This document shows positions 12,666 through 27,107 of a stretch of DNA of 64,000 nt, in pieces; within the stretch, counting starts at the first letter, position 1; every line of letters starts with the position of its first letter. The notes beneath the pieces are model-generated. The model did no database searches. It saw only the letters and a list, made by a program, of their open reading frames with translations, and was not told the origin of the DNA. The DNA is taken from NCBI RefSeq assembly GCF_964340395.1, contig NC_135562.1, positions 1,991,001 to 2,055,000 of the forward strand, given 5' to 3'. The translations under genes were made by a program, and so were the position numbers. Source of the stretch: Glandiceps talaboti. Its lineage: Eukaryota; Hemichordata; Enteropneusta; Spengelidae.

Positions 12666-13839
12666 AAAACAACAAATTTATTAGTGATAACGCACAAGCT
12701 GATCTAGCAAGCTAATGGATATGTTTGATTATTTAAACATGACATATAATATTTAAATTCGCTCAAGGCAGCGGCATCATTAGAAGAATAATATTTCACG
12801 TTTTCTGATGTGGTAACCCCCCCCCCCCAAAAAAAAATGAATATATAAAAGTATTGGTTTTTGTATGGTACAATACAATAACTGTCTGGAGGGTACTGGC
12901 CTAGTTGTTTTGAATTGTTGCCATAGAAACTATTACAATAACCCCATGTTTCAGTTCTTTAGTATACGGTGAAATAGATGAGTATTTTTATATGAAACTA
13001 ATATAGCTTAAAAACATATTGCCGTACTACTCCTTAATGTAATGGATCTACTGAAAAGTTAGGCAGATTGTACAAAGTTAGGCAGATTTTACAAAGATAG
13101 GCAGATTGTACAAAGTTTTTGGCTAAACTGAATGATTTGGAGTTGATGAATATCTTCATGCCAACTCACATATGCGTATTGTCTGCTACACAAAGATACC
13201 ATGAAAATAAATAGTATATTATCATTGCATTCTTAGTGGTTTCCCGTTTCCCGTTTTGATTGATATTTCAGCTGATAACCTTTTATCAGCTTAATGCCAA
13301 AGGTTAGATTGATTTATATATGTAAGGGAACAGATGTTGGTGTTTAAAATATGTCTATAAATATTACCTTTTGTTGAAATTGCTGATTTACTCTCAAACC
13401 TTTTCTAGTAAGATTTGAATAACTCATTTGACAAGTTGACATGATTGGCACTGTTCTTTCCTCGTATAATAACAAGTAGTGGGCCTACCATTTAATTTCT
13501 AAACATGAATATTTTGCATCTACTGCACATTTTGGTCCTTCCTAATCAGTATAAGTAACCAACGTCAGAGTGATTGACCTTGACAAATTATGTATACCGT
13601 ACAAGCAGTCTTCAAAATGTCCGGATATTGGCAGCCTTAAGATATGCCATCAAATTATATTTCAGTAAATGCCCCGATCACCTGGTTTCAGTATCGCAAA
13701 CACAGTTTTATATGCTCCTTCTCTGAAATCAATCATCTTTAATCATTATAAATAACTCATCAATACTTACGAGCTTAAGTATAAATGAAAGGGGAATTCA
13801 ATTTTTATTTTGTTTTAAGCTTCACCTTGACTTTATTCT
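12666..13839. other. unique sequence with small repeats and hairpins
   Basis: A C12-A9 homopolymer junction lies at 12817-12837. An imperfect X-box-like GTTGCCATAGAAAC lies at 12917-12930. A 9-bp-stem hairpin AGCTGATAA/TTATCAGCT lies at 13270-13291. There is no coding evidence. Confidence 0.5.
13058..13115. repeat. 19-bp tandem repeat, three copies
   Basis: The unit GTTAGGCAGATTGTACAAA is repeated three times with single-base changes (GATTTT and GATAG variants). Confidence 0.9.
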
Positions 13840-13938
13840 ATGACATTGAACTATAATTGAAACACCAAATCAATGACATTGAACTATACTTGAAACACCA
13901 TATCAATGACATTGAACTATACTTGAAACACCATATCA
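13840..13938. repeat. 33-bp minisatellite, three copies
   Basis: The unit starts ATGACATTGAACTATACTTG and ends ACACCATATCA. Copies start at 13840, 13873 and 13906. The last two are identical, and the first differs at two positions. Confidence 0.95.
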
Positions 13939-15154
13939 ATACTTTATTGTCATTTCAGAATTACAAATCATTTATTTATTCCAAGGAGAACTGAACCTAT
14001 AATTGATTTTAATATTTTACTGTAACGTAGGAAAGACTCTTATTAGAATTACTTGATTTATATCGTTAATTAATTGCACTTAGGACACGAACTTGAGAAG
14101 TAACAGTTCGTCATCCATGACTGATAATATACATCGTCGTCAACATATTCTGTGCTCAGACTCAAATTGAGCATGCGTGGTTTGTGTTTCAAAAACCCGA
14201 TAATGATCACCAATCAATAAGGCAAAGACGAACTTGCTGAAAACTAAAAATGTTTTACAGATCAAATGTGTTGAAACTGATATGTTCTATTGACCATAAG
14301 GAAGGCATGCAGTTCACACATGGAAGGCATTCAGTTCACATGTGGATCTATTTTGCATTCAACATACAAGTTACCACAAATCATATCATTGTTCAAATTA
14401 CGTTCAAAATAAATACTACAAGAGATGAACTAAAAACCACTTAAATATTATACTTTTATTGTTAGAGAATGTCACTAGTAACAATAATACGTACGAAAAC
14501 AAAACTTTTATCATGTTTGGAAAGGGAATACTATTTTGCATCGATGTAAATATTATAATTTTGATCGAACTAGTTCTTGACAATGTGTTCTTTTAAATAA
14601 CCACTGGTTGACGATGATCTGGAGTAGTTGGCCTGTTGATCTCAAATTAACCAATAGCATATTGGATATGACTGCATGTCAAAGAGGTAAAGTTAATCGT
14701 TTATGCAGAGAAAAACTGAAGCCAAAATGTTGGGGAGAAATAAGACGAACAAATACATTTTGTGTTAAACCTGTAGACAGACTGTGAGAGCTATTTATAT
14801 GTGATATGACATAATGATGGAGTGAAATGGTTTAATAGTGAGACAATGTTTCTGATGGACGTGCATAATACTTGATTATTGTGGACAGTTTGCACGTAAT
14901 TTCGTGACAATATTAGAAAACATTAAGGTGGGTGCTGATGTTTTGACGAATACCAGATGTACATTGTTTGACGTTAATGCACATCACACAATATATTTCG
15001 AATACATTTATCCAACGGTGTTATATACAGACATGGAATATACATATCATTGACATCCAAACACATAACACTATATGATGGAGGTTTTAGTTATGTGACC
15101 ATGATGGAAAGTACCTCGACAGACTGTTGTTTCAAAAAGGTAGTGTCAAACATA
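13939..15154. other. AT-rich unique sequence with one 22-bp repeat
   Basis: GGAAGGCATGCAGTTCACAC at 14300 recurs at 14322 as a two-copy 22-bp tandem repeat. Otherwise no feature is seen. Confidence 0.5.
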
Positions 15155-15155
15155 C

Positions 15156-15196
<41 letters not shown>

Positions 15197-15209
15197 TTCC
15201 GCCTTTCTA

Positions 15210-15270
<61 letters not shown>

Positions 15271-15309
15271 ATGTCTGTCTGTCTGTCTGCACACACACAC
15301 ACACACACA
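15155..15309. repeat. (CTGT)n then (CA)n compound microsatellite
   Basis: (CTGT)n runs 15155-15289 with a TTTCCGCCTTTCTAT interruption near 15195-15210. (CA)n follows at 15290-15309. The direct repeat TGTTTCAAAAAGG (15128-15140 and 15336-15348) flanks the block. Confidence 0.97.
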
Positions 15310-16662
15310 GTCACAATCACAATCACAACATCTAGTGTTTCAAAAAGGGGCAATATAGCCAAAATGGCCGTGTGTATTCATATGTAAGTTTGTGACGTCA
15401 CGTGAATACGAAAAATAGGGAGATACGTGACTGGATTTACAGTGTATGTTTTTTTGGCTAAACAGCAGCACCGGTATAATGGTATAAAGTTGTGGCAATG
15501 TAGGAAAATGTACCTGTCTCATCGAAAATGTCATTAATGAATACGGTTATTGACCCCCAAACATCGAAGTAATAAATCATATTTTCAATTAATTTTGACA
15601 TGAAAATATTTAACTGAACTAATTGAAAATTGTAAATGAGATTAGAAAAATATAGGATAATTAAACAGACATACCGATTACATTTGTACATAAGTTGCAT
15701 TGTAAACAAATGAGACATGTCGATTCCGATTTACTTTTGAATAAGTTTTAGTGCACAACATGTACTTAGACCTAATTCACAGACACATTATTCGCTGTGT
15801 AATATTGATATATAGATATTAAATTATGCATAGCTACATATCATATATATCATACTTTTTTGCTATACCTATCAGTTACAGGATGTAACAGCAGCCTTAC
15901 TTTTGGAACAAGTTGTATACACTCTCAAAAATCTTATCATTAATCACTTATGTATTAACTATCTTTGAAATCAGTTCCATGTCGTATAATGATTTCAATA
16001 TTAGAGGTTCAAGAGATAACCTTAAAGAACTAAACATCTTCTCTATTTCACATCGATTCTTCATAAAGCAAATCTTCAACCTTTTCAGAATAAGTTCATT
16101 TCCATCAGGATATCTCTTTGTAATTTATTCTTTTGTCAAAGATTCTTCTTTATAGCATAAAAAAGATAGTAAAAAATAGTAATACATAAGGGAATTGATA
16201 AAATGTATCTTGAAAATTAAAATTGCAATTTCACCTTCCTGAATGATGATTTGAATATCAAAGGTTCAAGAGATATCCTTGAAGGGACACATGTTCTATA
16301 TTTCATATATCGGGTCTGTCATTTCATTAAAATCAGAGAAACGTAAGTGAAATAAGTTGAATTTCGTTCTAGGTAAACTTTTGTCTCTACTGTAAATCAA
16401 TCATCTGTGTTGAATTGTTTCTATCCCGAAATACGGAATGACTGATTCTTATATCCGGAATAGCCTCAATCCTAAATCACCAAAATAGAGAATCTTAAAT
16501 ACCCAATCGCTGAGATTCATCAAATCTCGTCCGTAATCAAAATTTCATTTCCCCCTAACTTTGATTCCATTGTCTGCCTTAAGTAACATGAAGTAGTTTC
16601 ACGGTGTAAAGGTATTGCTATATTGAAATTTCAGTCGCCTCTTTTTGCTTGCTTACCTCGGG
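15310..16662. repeat. AT-rich sequence holding a diverged ~72-bp repeat pair
   Basis: AGAGGTTCAAGAGATAACCTT in copy 1 (about 15985-16055) recurs as AAAGGTTCAAGAGATATCCTT in copy 2 (about 16240-16312). The flanks match in part: AATGATTTCAATAT with GATGATTTGAATAT, and CTATTTCACAT with CTATATTTCATAT. The spacing is about 255 bp. No protein frame is shared between the copies. Confidence 0.6.
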
Positions 16663-16663
16663 C

Positions 16664-16709
16664 TTGTTATTGCCTTACTTGAGAAAGTAGTTAGGAACGG
16701 CAATAACAA
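16664..16709. repeat. 11-bp-arm inverted repeat
   Basis: TTGTTATTGCC (16664-16674) and GGCAATAACAA (16699-16709) are perfect complements around a 24-bp loop. A function such as a small structured RNA is not supported. Confidence 0.7.
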
Positions 16710-16890
16710 TTTTACCCTTCTCAAACGTTTAAAACAATCACCATTCATTTTCATCCAATCTGGTTTGTTTTTTTCAAAGACGAAATTGCCTCGTGTACTG
16801 CCTTTATTATATGCAGTAAATGTCACCACACTGGTGACGTTCGAAGTACAAGTTAAGTTGAGTCTCACAGTAAACTGCAAAATGTTCTAG

Positions 16891-18759
<1,869 letters not shown>

Positions 18760-18857
<98 letters not shown>
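18760..18857. repeat. (CA)n-(TA)n compound microsatellite
   Basis: About 36 CA units (18760-18832) pass directly into 13 TA units (18832-18857). Confidence 0.97.
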
Positions 18858-20337
18858 TGATGCTAATGTATCATATTTTACGGGAAGCAGACGTCGTATT
18901 ATAGCAAAATTGTATTATATAGCATATTGAATAATATTAAAGAAAACAAAATTACCTTTCAGGAAAACATACAAGTATTTCGCCAATTGGATAATATATC
19001 AATCCCAAACGACATGTAGCTTAATTAAGTTCTGTAAGAACATATATTGAAGGACATGGTGGTGCTCTGTCAGGTTAATTATACATTCCTTTACCCATGC
19101 ATCAAATTAGGATATGTAATGTGAGATTCAAAGTAGGCATTTTGACGAATATTATTAGTCTGCCCCATTTTCTCTTCTTTGTTTATGTTTATGATTGTGC
19201 ATGTAGTGTTTTATTGGAGTTGGTAAGGAAATGTGTCTAACTTTACAAATATCTGTAATATACTCAGACAACGATAGGGTTAAAGTTCGATGTTTAAAGG
19301 TGTTCTTAGCATATTTTATCTTAGGTAAATTTCTTTATGTTTAGGCGATAGGGAAAAGTAATCTCTACCAGTCCTGCATCTAGCCACCTCTCTAAAATAG
19401 TTATATGATCTGGTAATCTGAGTTGAATTTATTAACAAACAAACGTTCGCTGTTTTACCTTTAAATATTTGCCATAGCAAATTATAATATTAATATAACG
19501 TTAATGAACTGGTCTCAAAATAAGTACAGTAAAATATAGCCATAAGAATTCATTAAAAATCCTTGCCAAATGTATGTTTTTTATGGCAACCAATAATAAA
19601 TGTATTCGATGATTAATGTATGTCTACTTCAGTTATTAAAGACAATATATACGTAACGTAATAACCAAACTAATTACTGTAAGTGTACTTTTGTCCACCT
19701 TAATGAGTCATTGGAAAGAGGATGTTGCCTGTACAAGTCATCCTGTGGGATGGTATTCGTGCATCATAATTAATAGGTCTATTTGATTAACCAATGAATT
19801 GTGTATGAAGTCGTCTGTCGGTCTCAAAGTAGCTTGTAATTAATTTATTATCCACAACTCATTTTTTGCATTCTTGGATGGTATCGTATATAACTATAAC
19901 TATAACCTCGTCGATTGAAAGTATATACTTTATAAACATATGATTCAAATGAAGTTGTCTGTTTGTCTCTATGTAAGCTGTTCGAATGATTGAATATCCA
20001 TTATAAAATCGGCTCTGTATAAGGACTTTGGAGAAAATTCGTTTAAAATGTAACAAGGGCTAACTACTCGATCTCTGATTGTCCATAAGTCCTAATCTAT
20101 GTATATTGAATATCTGACCATTTGATTCACAGCAAATTGCATTTGTTACCAAAACACCTTTCCCTATATATTCTATTGTACATGTTTTTTAAATATCATT
20201 TTTTACTATGAAGTTTGTTGGAACCCCTCATGAAAACAAACACACGTAGTTTAACATGATCATGACCAATGTCACGACATTTTCAATTTCTTAAAATCCT
20301 TTTGGCAGAGTATTCTGTTTTAGAGACCTAATAAGGA
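18858..20337. other. AT-rich unique sequence, no feature seen
   Basis: No frame over 65 codons and no visible repeat. Confidence 0.45.
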
Positions 20338-20361
20338 TGACATGACATGACATGACATGAC

Positions 20362-20397
<36 letters not shown>

Positions 20398-20446
20398 ATG
20401 ATGACGATCTTTTCCTCCTCCTCCTCCTCCTCCTCCTCCTCCTCAC

Positions 20447-20521
<75 letters not shown>

Positions 20522-20564
20522 TGTCGTTGTTGTCGTCGTCGTCGTCGTCGTCGTCGTTGTCATC
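20338..20564. repeat. five-part repeat: (GACAT)n-(GAT)n-(TCC)n-(CAT)n-(GTC)n
   Basis: GACAT pentamers (20338-20363) are followed by GAT (20363-20405), TCC (20411-20444), CAT (20446-20520) and GTC/GTT (20521-20564). The GAT block and the CAT block are mutually complementary across the TCC block, so a long stem with a pyrimidine loop can form. Asp/Glu-rich and Ser-rich readings of it have no support as genes. Confidence 0.95.
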
Positions 20565-22537
20565 GCTAACCTTGTTTTTCCACAAATGATGTTATTGTTC
20601 TAGCTGTCGTTATCATCGATGCTATTACCAAAGCCGCAATCATTAACATCATAATCTATGAAAATATGGGAGCTTTAAGATAAGTAATCAGACAAAACCT
20701 AGATATCTCACATGCAACATGTGATTCATGGTTTGCAATCAATAGTTTGTCCTTAGTGAAAGCTGTAAATATGTGACGCGTGATAAATAACCCTACTTAG
20801 AAAGCAGTAAGGTACGCTTTAATCAAACTTGCTGCCTTTAACCGTGACCATGTCGATAGGCGTTAAAAGGAATCCCCTCGGACAGACGGGAGAGGCACGC
20901 ATATATGGATGTTTAGTAATCAAAGTCCTTGCAGGCTTATACATCTTTTGTCTCAACATTAACACCATTCCTATCCGAAACCGAACTTTAATTATAACCT
21001 ACGTTTGTAGCCAGCATCTATTTACAGTTGGTCAACTGTTCTATATGTGTGTAAGTCCCCTCGGGAATGTTAGGAATTGGCGAATACGTCGCAATTAGGT
21101 GGTATGATGTTATTCCTTTCCATGACCCCACTCTAACCAAAATCATATAACTTTTGTAATTTGAATATACCCCACTCTTCTAATTTCGTTTCTTTCCTCC
21201 AGTTTTATTAGGTTGGAGTTGGTTAACCACTCTAAAATTCATTATAAAGAAATGAAGAAAAACTTCCCCGTCCACACAGGCAAATAATAAAAGAATCGTT
21301 TACTTACTTAAATAATTGAAGACAATACAAACACTCAATTTCAAGAGACACATTCCTTACAAATGTATATTAAAATAATAATACTTAACATAACGTAGTA
21401 TTTGAGCAGGCGTTAATACTCAGACCAGACAAATAATGAACAAAGGAATGTATACGAACTAACTATTAAACTTACAATTCTAGAGATATTTCTTGGCTAA
21501 GAGTTTAGTATTAGCAGTTGGAAATACACTTGGGTAATACGATACGTATAATTTTTTGTAATCTAGAACAGTATGGAGTCTGAACTGTGTTTTTGATACC
21601 TGGCCTAGTTTTCCATTTGAAAGAAAATTCCCTAGCCCTTTTAAATTCGTATGTCAAAGGCAACGTATGGCGCATGCAAAAATTCAATCAATACAACATA
21701 CGTGCGTTTCCCAATGGAACGAATTGAAATTCCTAAACCATTGGGAACATCTCGAACTTGCTAAACTAGCTTGTTTCTAATTCACATGTAGAGACTGAAA
21801 CCACATACTAGTCTGTCAAAGGCATTTTAAAGTTAACTCGTAATGTTTAAGTGTGGCGTTAATGGCTATGGAAATAATCATTGACACTGTTTTCGTCATT
21901 CGCGCTTCTTGCGATTCATGGACAAACAAGCTTCTTTGGCGGTACATAATAAATCACTTTTCATCTCTTGTCTTGTGGATATCTAACCTCGCGAATGTTA
22001 ACCAATTTGTGGTAAACCTCAAGGCTTGTAAAACTCAGAGGTAGAAAACTTCCTATATGGAAAGGGACATTGAGTAAGAATTAGTGCATAAAACCAAGTT
22101 AATATAATTTCGCAGTAATACGTCACATCATTCTGAGGACATCAACTCCTCCATCATATTTCATGACCTATTTCCTAATAGCCAACAGTTATGAAAACTA
22201 TTTTGAAAAAGAAATGAACATACTTAGTGTAAAGTACAATCGTAAAAAACAGCAATAATATATCAGAGAGTTTCAATTACTTTTGACTGTATTTAATAAT
22301 AAATATATGTTTTATTATCGAAGCATCACTCCGAGTTGACAAAATGATTCTTACTGTTTGACATTTATGACCATTGTAACTGTTGTAAAGTAATACCCAA
22401 CATGTCCTTTATTACTGTGATGCATTTGAAAATAATGTAACCTGTGTAATTCAGACTAAAAATGTCAACCGACTTCATGTCCATGATTGTGCATCATTTC
22501 ATGATATGGTAGTTATAGAATTATTCGCATGTATATA

Positions 22538-22540
<3 letters not shown>
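20565..22540. other. AT-rich unique sequence, no feature seen
   Basis: An 89-codon plus frame (20829-21098) and a 63-codon frame (21853-22044) are unrecognised. Splice-site context is not convincing. Confidence 0.45.
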
Positions 22541-23368
<828 letters not shown>

Positions 23369-23543
23369 ATAGTGGATAGCAGCACAGGTACAGTTATAAT
23401 GACATAGTGGATAGCAGCACAGGTACAGTTATAATGACATAGTGGATAGCAGCACAGGTACAGTTATAATGACATAGTGGATAGCAGCACAGGTACAGTT
23501 ATAATGACATAGTGGATAGCAGCACAGGTACATTTATAATGAC
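23369..23543. repeat. 35-bp minisatellite, five copies
   Basis: The unit starts ATAGTGGATAGCAGCACAGG and ends in ATAATGAC. Units start at 23369, 23404, 23439, 23474 and 23509. The first four are identical, and the fifth has one G-to-T change. Such homogeneity implies recent expansion. Confidence 0.97.
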
Positions 23544-23766
23544 ATTCAGATAATGAAAAGCAGAATTGTTAAGGATTATTCAAGACCTTTACATATTCCC
23601 AATTATTTGATTACGGTATACCATTGGAAACACCTACCTAGCTACCTGTCTGTCTGCCTGTCCAGCCACCAGTCCACCCAAACCTGCCACCCCCCCCCTC
23701 AATCCCTACCTACATGTGTATTTACATAACTACTCTGGAAAATCGATCACAAAATCGTGCCAATTC

Positions 23767-24145
23767 CTCTTTCTACTGCGTCATACTGTAAGATGCTGAT
23801 AGAAGTATCGTATGTGCTATGTATTTCCCATGTCAACTAGTGAAAATGAAAACTACTTTGACAAATGAAATGTCAGGGGAAATGTTCACATGTACCTCTA
23901 AGCGTTACCGGATGACATAAAGAGCTGAGACTGCATAGTGGTGAGATGATGAAGTTGACCACGGAAGCAAATTATAAACAAAATCTTCACTGGAACAAAA
24001 CCCAAGAGACATCAATACATCTACTGTATGGCATTCAGACCGACTGTCAATTACTGAGATGAAGTAGCCATTACTGTGTGACCAAGTCAAAGGAACAGCT
24101 TCAGTTACGGTCTCCATGTAATCACCAGCAAACGAATAGTAAATG
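23767..24145. repeat. diverged ~360-bp duplicated segment, copy 1
   Basis: This aligns collinearly with 24508-24862. Shared blocks include CAAACCCAAGAGACA-like sequence, CTGTCAATTACTGAGAT and ACGGTCTCCATGTAATCA. A 70-codon minus-strand frame (23905-24117) is open here and in the other copy. By my hand count, though, nearly all differences change the amino acid, which argues against a conserved protein. The plus-strand frame beginning ATGAAGTTGACC has a TGA in this copy. Confidence 0.85.
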
Positions 24146-24231
24146 TAAATGCAGTGAATAATAGGATATTATCAAACGAGTTCCTGAGTATTTTATTCTC
24201 CAGATATAAGCTTGTCTCCGTCTCCATCTGT

Positions 24232-24264
24232 CTGACTGACTGACTGACTGACTGACTGACTGAC

Positions 24265-24331
<67 letters not shown>

Positions 24332-24332
24332 G
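24232..24332. repeat. (CTGA)n-(CTGT)n compound microsatellite
   Basis: CTGA units at 24232-24264 switch to CTGT at 24265-24332. The block lies between the two copies of the duplicated segment. Confidence 0.97.
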
Positions 24333-24507
24333 TAAATGTGAACTGTATATGTCCATACGAGTGATTTATTCATTTAAGTAGCATTCTGCTTTAGTCAATA
24401 CCTGCAGCTGTCAGAACACAGAGAACGAGTCTGGTTCTTTTATTGTGTTAATTTTAGATGTTGCTTTGGCAAAACTGACATACATACCTGTTTATGTATA
24501 TAGTACT

Positions 24508-24862
24508 TTCTTTCTTTGACTTCGATACATTGTAAGATGATGCCAGAAAAAAATCAATATTGCATTGATGTATTTTTCGTGTAAATGCGGAAATATCAAC
24601 GCTACTTTTGGGTCAAATTATCATCTTTGCTACCGGAAGAGATTAAGATATAACATAGTATAGAGATGAAGTTGACAAACTACACAAATCGTCGACACAA
24701 TCTTCCTTGGAACCAAACCCAAGAGACAGCGATACAAATACTGCATGGCATTCAGACTCACTGTCAATTACTGAGATTAAGAAGGCATTACTGTGTGATA
24801 AAGTCGAAGGAACATCTTCAATTACGGTCTCCATGTAATCAACAGCAAATGAATATTAAATG
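24508..24862. repeat. diverged ~360-bp duplicated segment, copy 2
   Basis: Partner of 23767-24145, in direct orientation at about 740-bp spacing. Here both the minus frame (24643-24834, 63 codons) and the plus frame (24666-24869, 67 codons) are open. The plus-frame comparison between copies gives roughly 22 amino-acid-changing against 5 silent differences by eye. That is near neutral, so the segment is best treated as non-coding. Confidence 0.85.
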
Positions 24863-24869
24863 CAGGTGA

Positions 24870-25674
24870 AGTGACATACACTTGTATGTCAAATCAATTC
24901 ATGGTACACATCTTAACCTGTCAGGAAAACTCAAATCGTAACGATCTTCCGTTTTTTATGATGTCCGTATCGATATATCCACCTTTATACATGTATGTAT
25001 ACAGAATGGTAACATTTCTGTATGTTTTTTTGCTGTTGTACTAAATTCCTGTAATTTCAAAAATAGTGATATATTTCCTATTATGGATACATCAAATGCT
25101 TTGGCAACAGCTTAAGGTATAAGGAAGTCGTCAATAATATTGAAATAACATAAATTTGATAGATGAAGAGGGTGCTTGATTTAATATTTATAAAATTAGA
25201 ATGATTTATAAAAAGATAGTAGAAATATATATTATCTATGAAAGTAGAACAAGGTTATGGCCTTGACTAGTACCAGTATTTACACGAGAAATCCACACCC
25301 CTTTAAAAATATATACATATATGTTATAAATATCTTTTGTCACCAAATCATGACAGGTCAGCATCCATATAAATACCATATCTAATTTTTGAAATGTGTG
25401 CATGATGTATAGCCTTAATATGATGAGTAACAGATTGTAACTTTTGACAGCATTTCTATATCACGAATCGATATATACTAAAAAAGTTAACAGCTACGGG
25501 TAAATTTTAAAATCTTTTTATAGTACCACGAGTGTTGGAAACAGCTTATGATGCAACTAAATGTGAACTTAAGGTCATGATTCGAGGCGTGATTTTCAGT
25601 TGGAATCATGTGAAGGAATAAAATATGAAACGTAACAATGTAATGTAAAATGTAAAATGTATATATATTCAGAT
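24870..25674. other. AT-rich unique sequence, no feature seen
   Basis: No open frame or repeat of note before the SINE fragment. Confidence 0.45.
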
Positions 25675-25878
25675 GGAGACCTGGTAGGATAAAGGTTGCA
25701 ATGCGAATGCTTTACTCCTATGAGCTTATAGATGCTGCAATGGATTGCATGCTCCAAATGGAGTTGAGGACGTAGAAGGGCCGTTGTGCTGCCATTGATC
25801 CGTGCGAGTCCGGAGGAACGGCGCATTGTTATCATCATCATCATTATTATTATCATTACTATTATTATTATTATTATT
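25675..25878 (+). mobile_element. truncated copy of the same SINE family
   Basis: In plus orientation this matches the body of the SINE at 2251-2608 from GGAGACCTGGTAGGAT through GGTTGCAATG, CTGCAATGGATTG, ATGCTCC, GGAGTTGAGGA and AGGGCCGTTGTGC to TGATCCG. It lacks the tRNA head. The 3' end also differs: GAGTCCGGAGGAACGGCGCA leads directly into ATC/ATT repeats, without the AAAGCGCTTTGAGCA tail of copy 1. This is either a deletion or a subfamily with another 3' end. Confidence 0.85.
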
Positions 25879-26939
25879 TGGGTATGCATATTAGACTCTT
25901 CCATGTTTCTTTGGCAATGAAACATAATCCTGGCTTTGTATCCCATTCACACTCCTGGGGTAAACAGAAGGCTTTTTTGGGGCGTGACAAAATAAATGGT
26001 ATTAACATTGTCCAAAACATGATATCTCCATCTTATATGGACTCACATTTCATCTTCCAAACATTGATAAATATTTTGTTCAAATTATATTACTTAAAAT
26101 TACATCATATTACCATACATTATAAACGAACCTGACAAGTGTTCTATCGTCTGTAACTAACCTCAAATAAAGTAATAGAATACACAATGGTTGGGAAATG
26201 GAAACTGCAAAGTAAAATTCATTCTAAAAGATTCAGATGGAAGGTTTGTTTTACCATAACCATATTATCAGTTTAATGCCTAAAATCAACATTTCATCTT
26301 AATCAATGACATAAACATTTCAGTAATATTGTTACATTCATCTGTAGATGGATTTGTCTACATTTTATAAAACATCCCTGGAGGCACTTTACACGTACAT
26401 ATACTTCATATCCGACCAACATCGACCAAACACAAAAGATAAGTGACCGAATAAGTCCCTTGTCGTTTTTTAAATATTGAACACATGCATGTAAATGGTA
26501 TCGATAACATCGCCAGTTGTCAGCCGTCAAGATTACACATTGCAATTCCCATACTTACGACGTTATTTCCTGAAAGCATGAACAAAGTATATCTCACATA
26601 CCAAGGGCTTTCGTTATGTATAACGTCACTTAATAATTTGTACAATCTGTAGTTCTTAGACTATTGAATCTAACACGGACTGCTAGTCTATTGACTTCAT
26701 CGAAAGGTACACAGTCACAAAATTTGCTGCTTCAGGCAACACGTTTTCCCCCATTAAAATCACGCCACCCTACATAGCAATATTTGAAATAACACATCTT
26801 TTTCTATTCTTTTAGACAGTGATTTTTATACTTTCCCACTTTCTATATTATCATTTCTACAGACCTACAGAGCCCTTACTTATTTTTGACTCGCCTAAGG
26901 GGACATACAATCAAACGCATACTCTGTCAGCTCTATCTG
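25879..26939. other. AT-rich unique sequence, no feature seen
   Basis: Frames of 80-85 codons (25878-26135 plus; 26303-26545 minus) have no recognisable domain. Confidence 0.45.
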
Positions 26940-27107
26940 TGTCAACGTATACGTATGAATAAATGTCGTCCACGTTAGAGCTGTCGCTGGCATATGTTAT
27001 TGTTACGCATCACTACTGCCGAATACCTAGCGGTGAAGACTGAACTTCCCACAGCTGTCGAGGCGTTCATCATTTCAAACACCGTAGATTGGAAAAATCG
27101 ATTAAAG
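26940..27107 (+). promoter_or_regulatory. possible 5' non-coding exon with splice donor
   Basis: This patch has noticeably more CpG dinucleotides than its surroundings (for example AACGTATACGTATG, GTCGTCCACG, TTACGCATC, TGCCGAATACC, TAGCGG, GTCGAGGCG). It ends in ATTAAAG|GTAAGT at 27107/27108, a strong donor match. No long frame crosses it, so it would be a 5' UTR exon. The evidence is compositional plus one splice motif, and chance is quite possible. Confidence 0.2.

Noticed and set aside
20328-20589. Asp/Glu-rich (minus) and Ser-rich (plus) low-complexity proteins
   Set aside because: Produced entirely by GAT, TCC, CAT and GTC repeats that are open on both strands.
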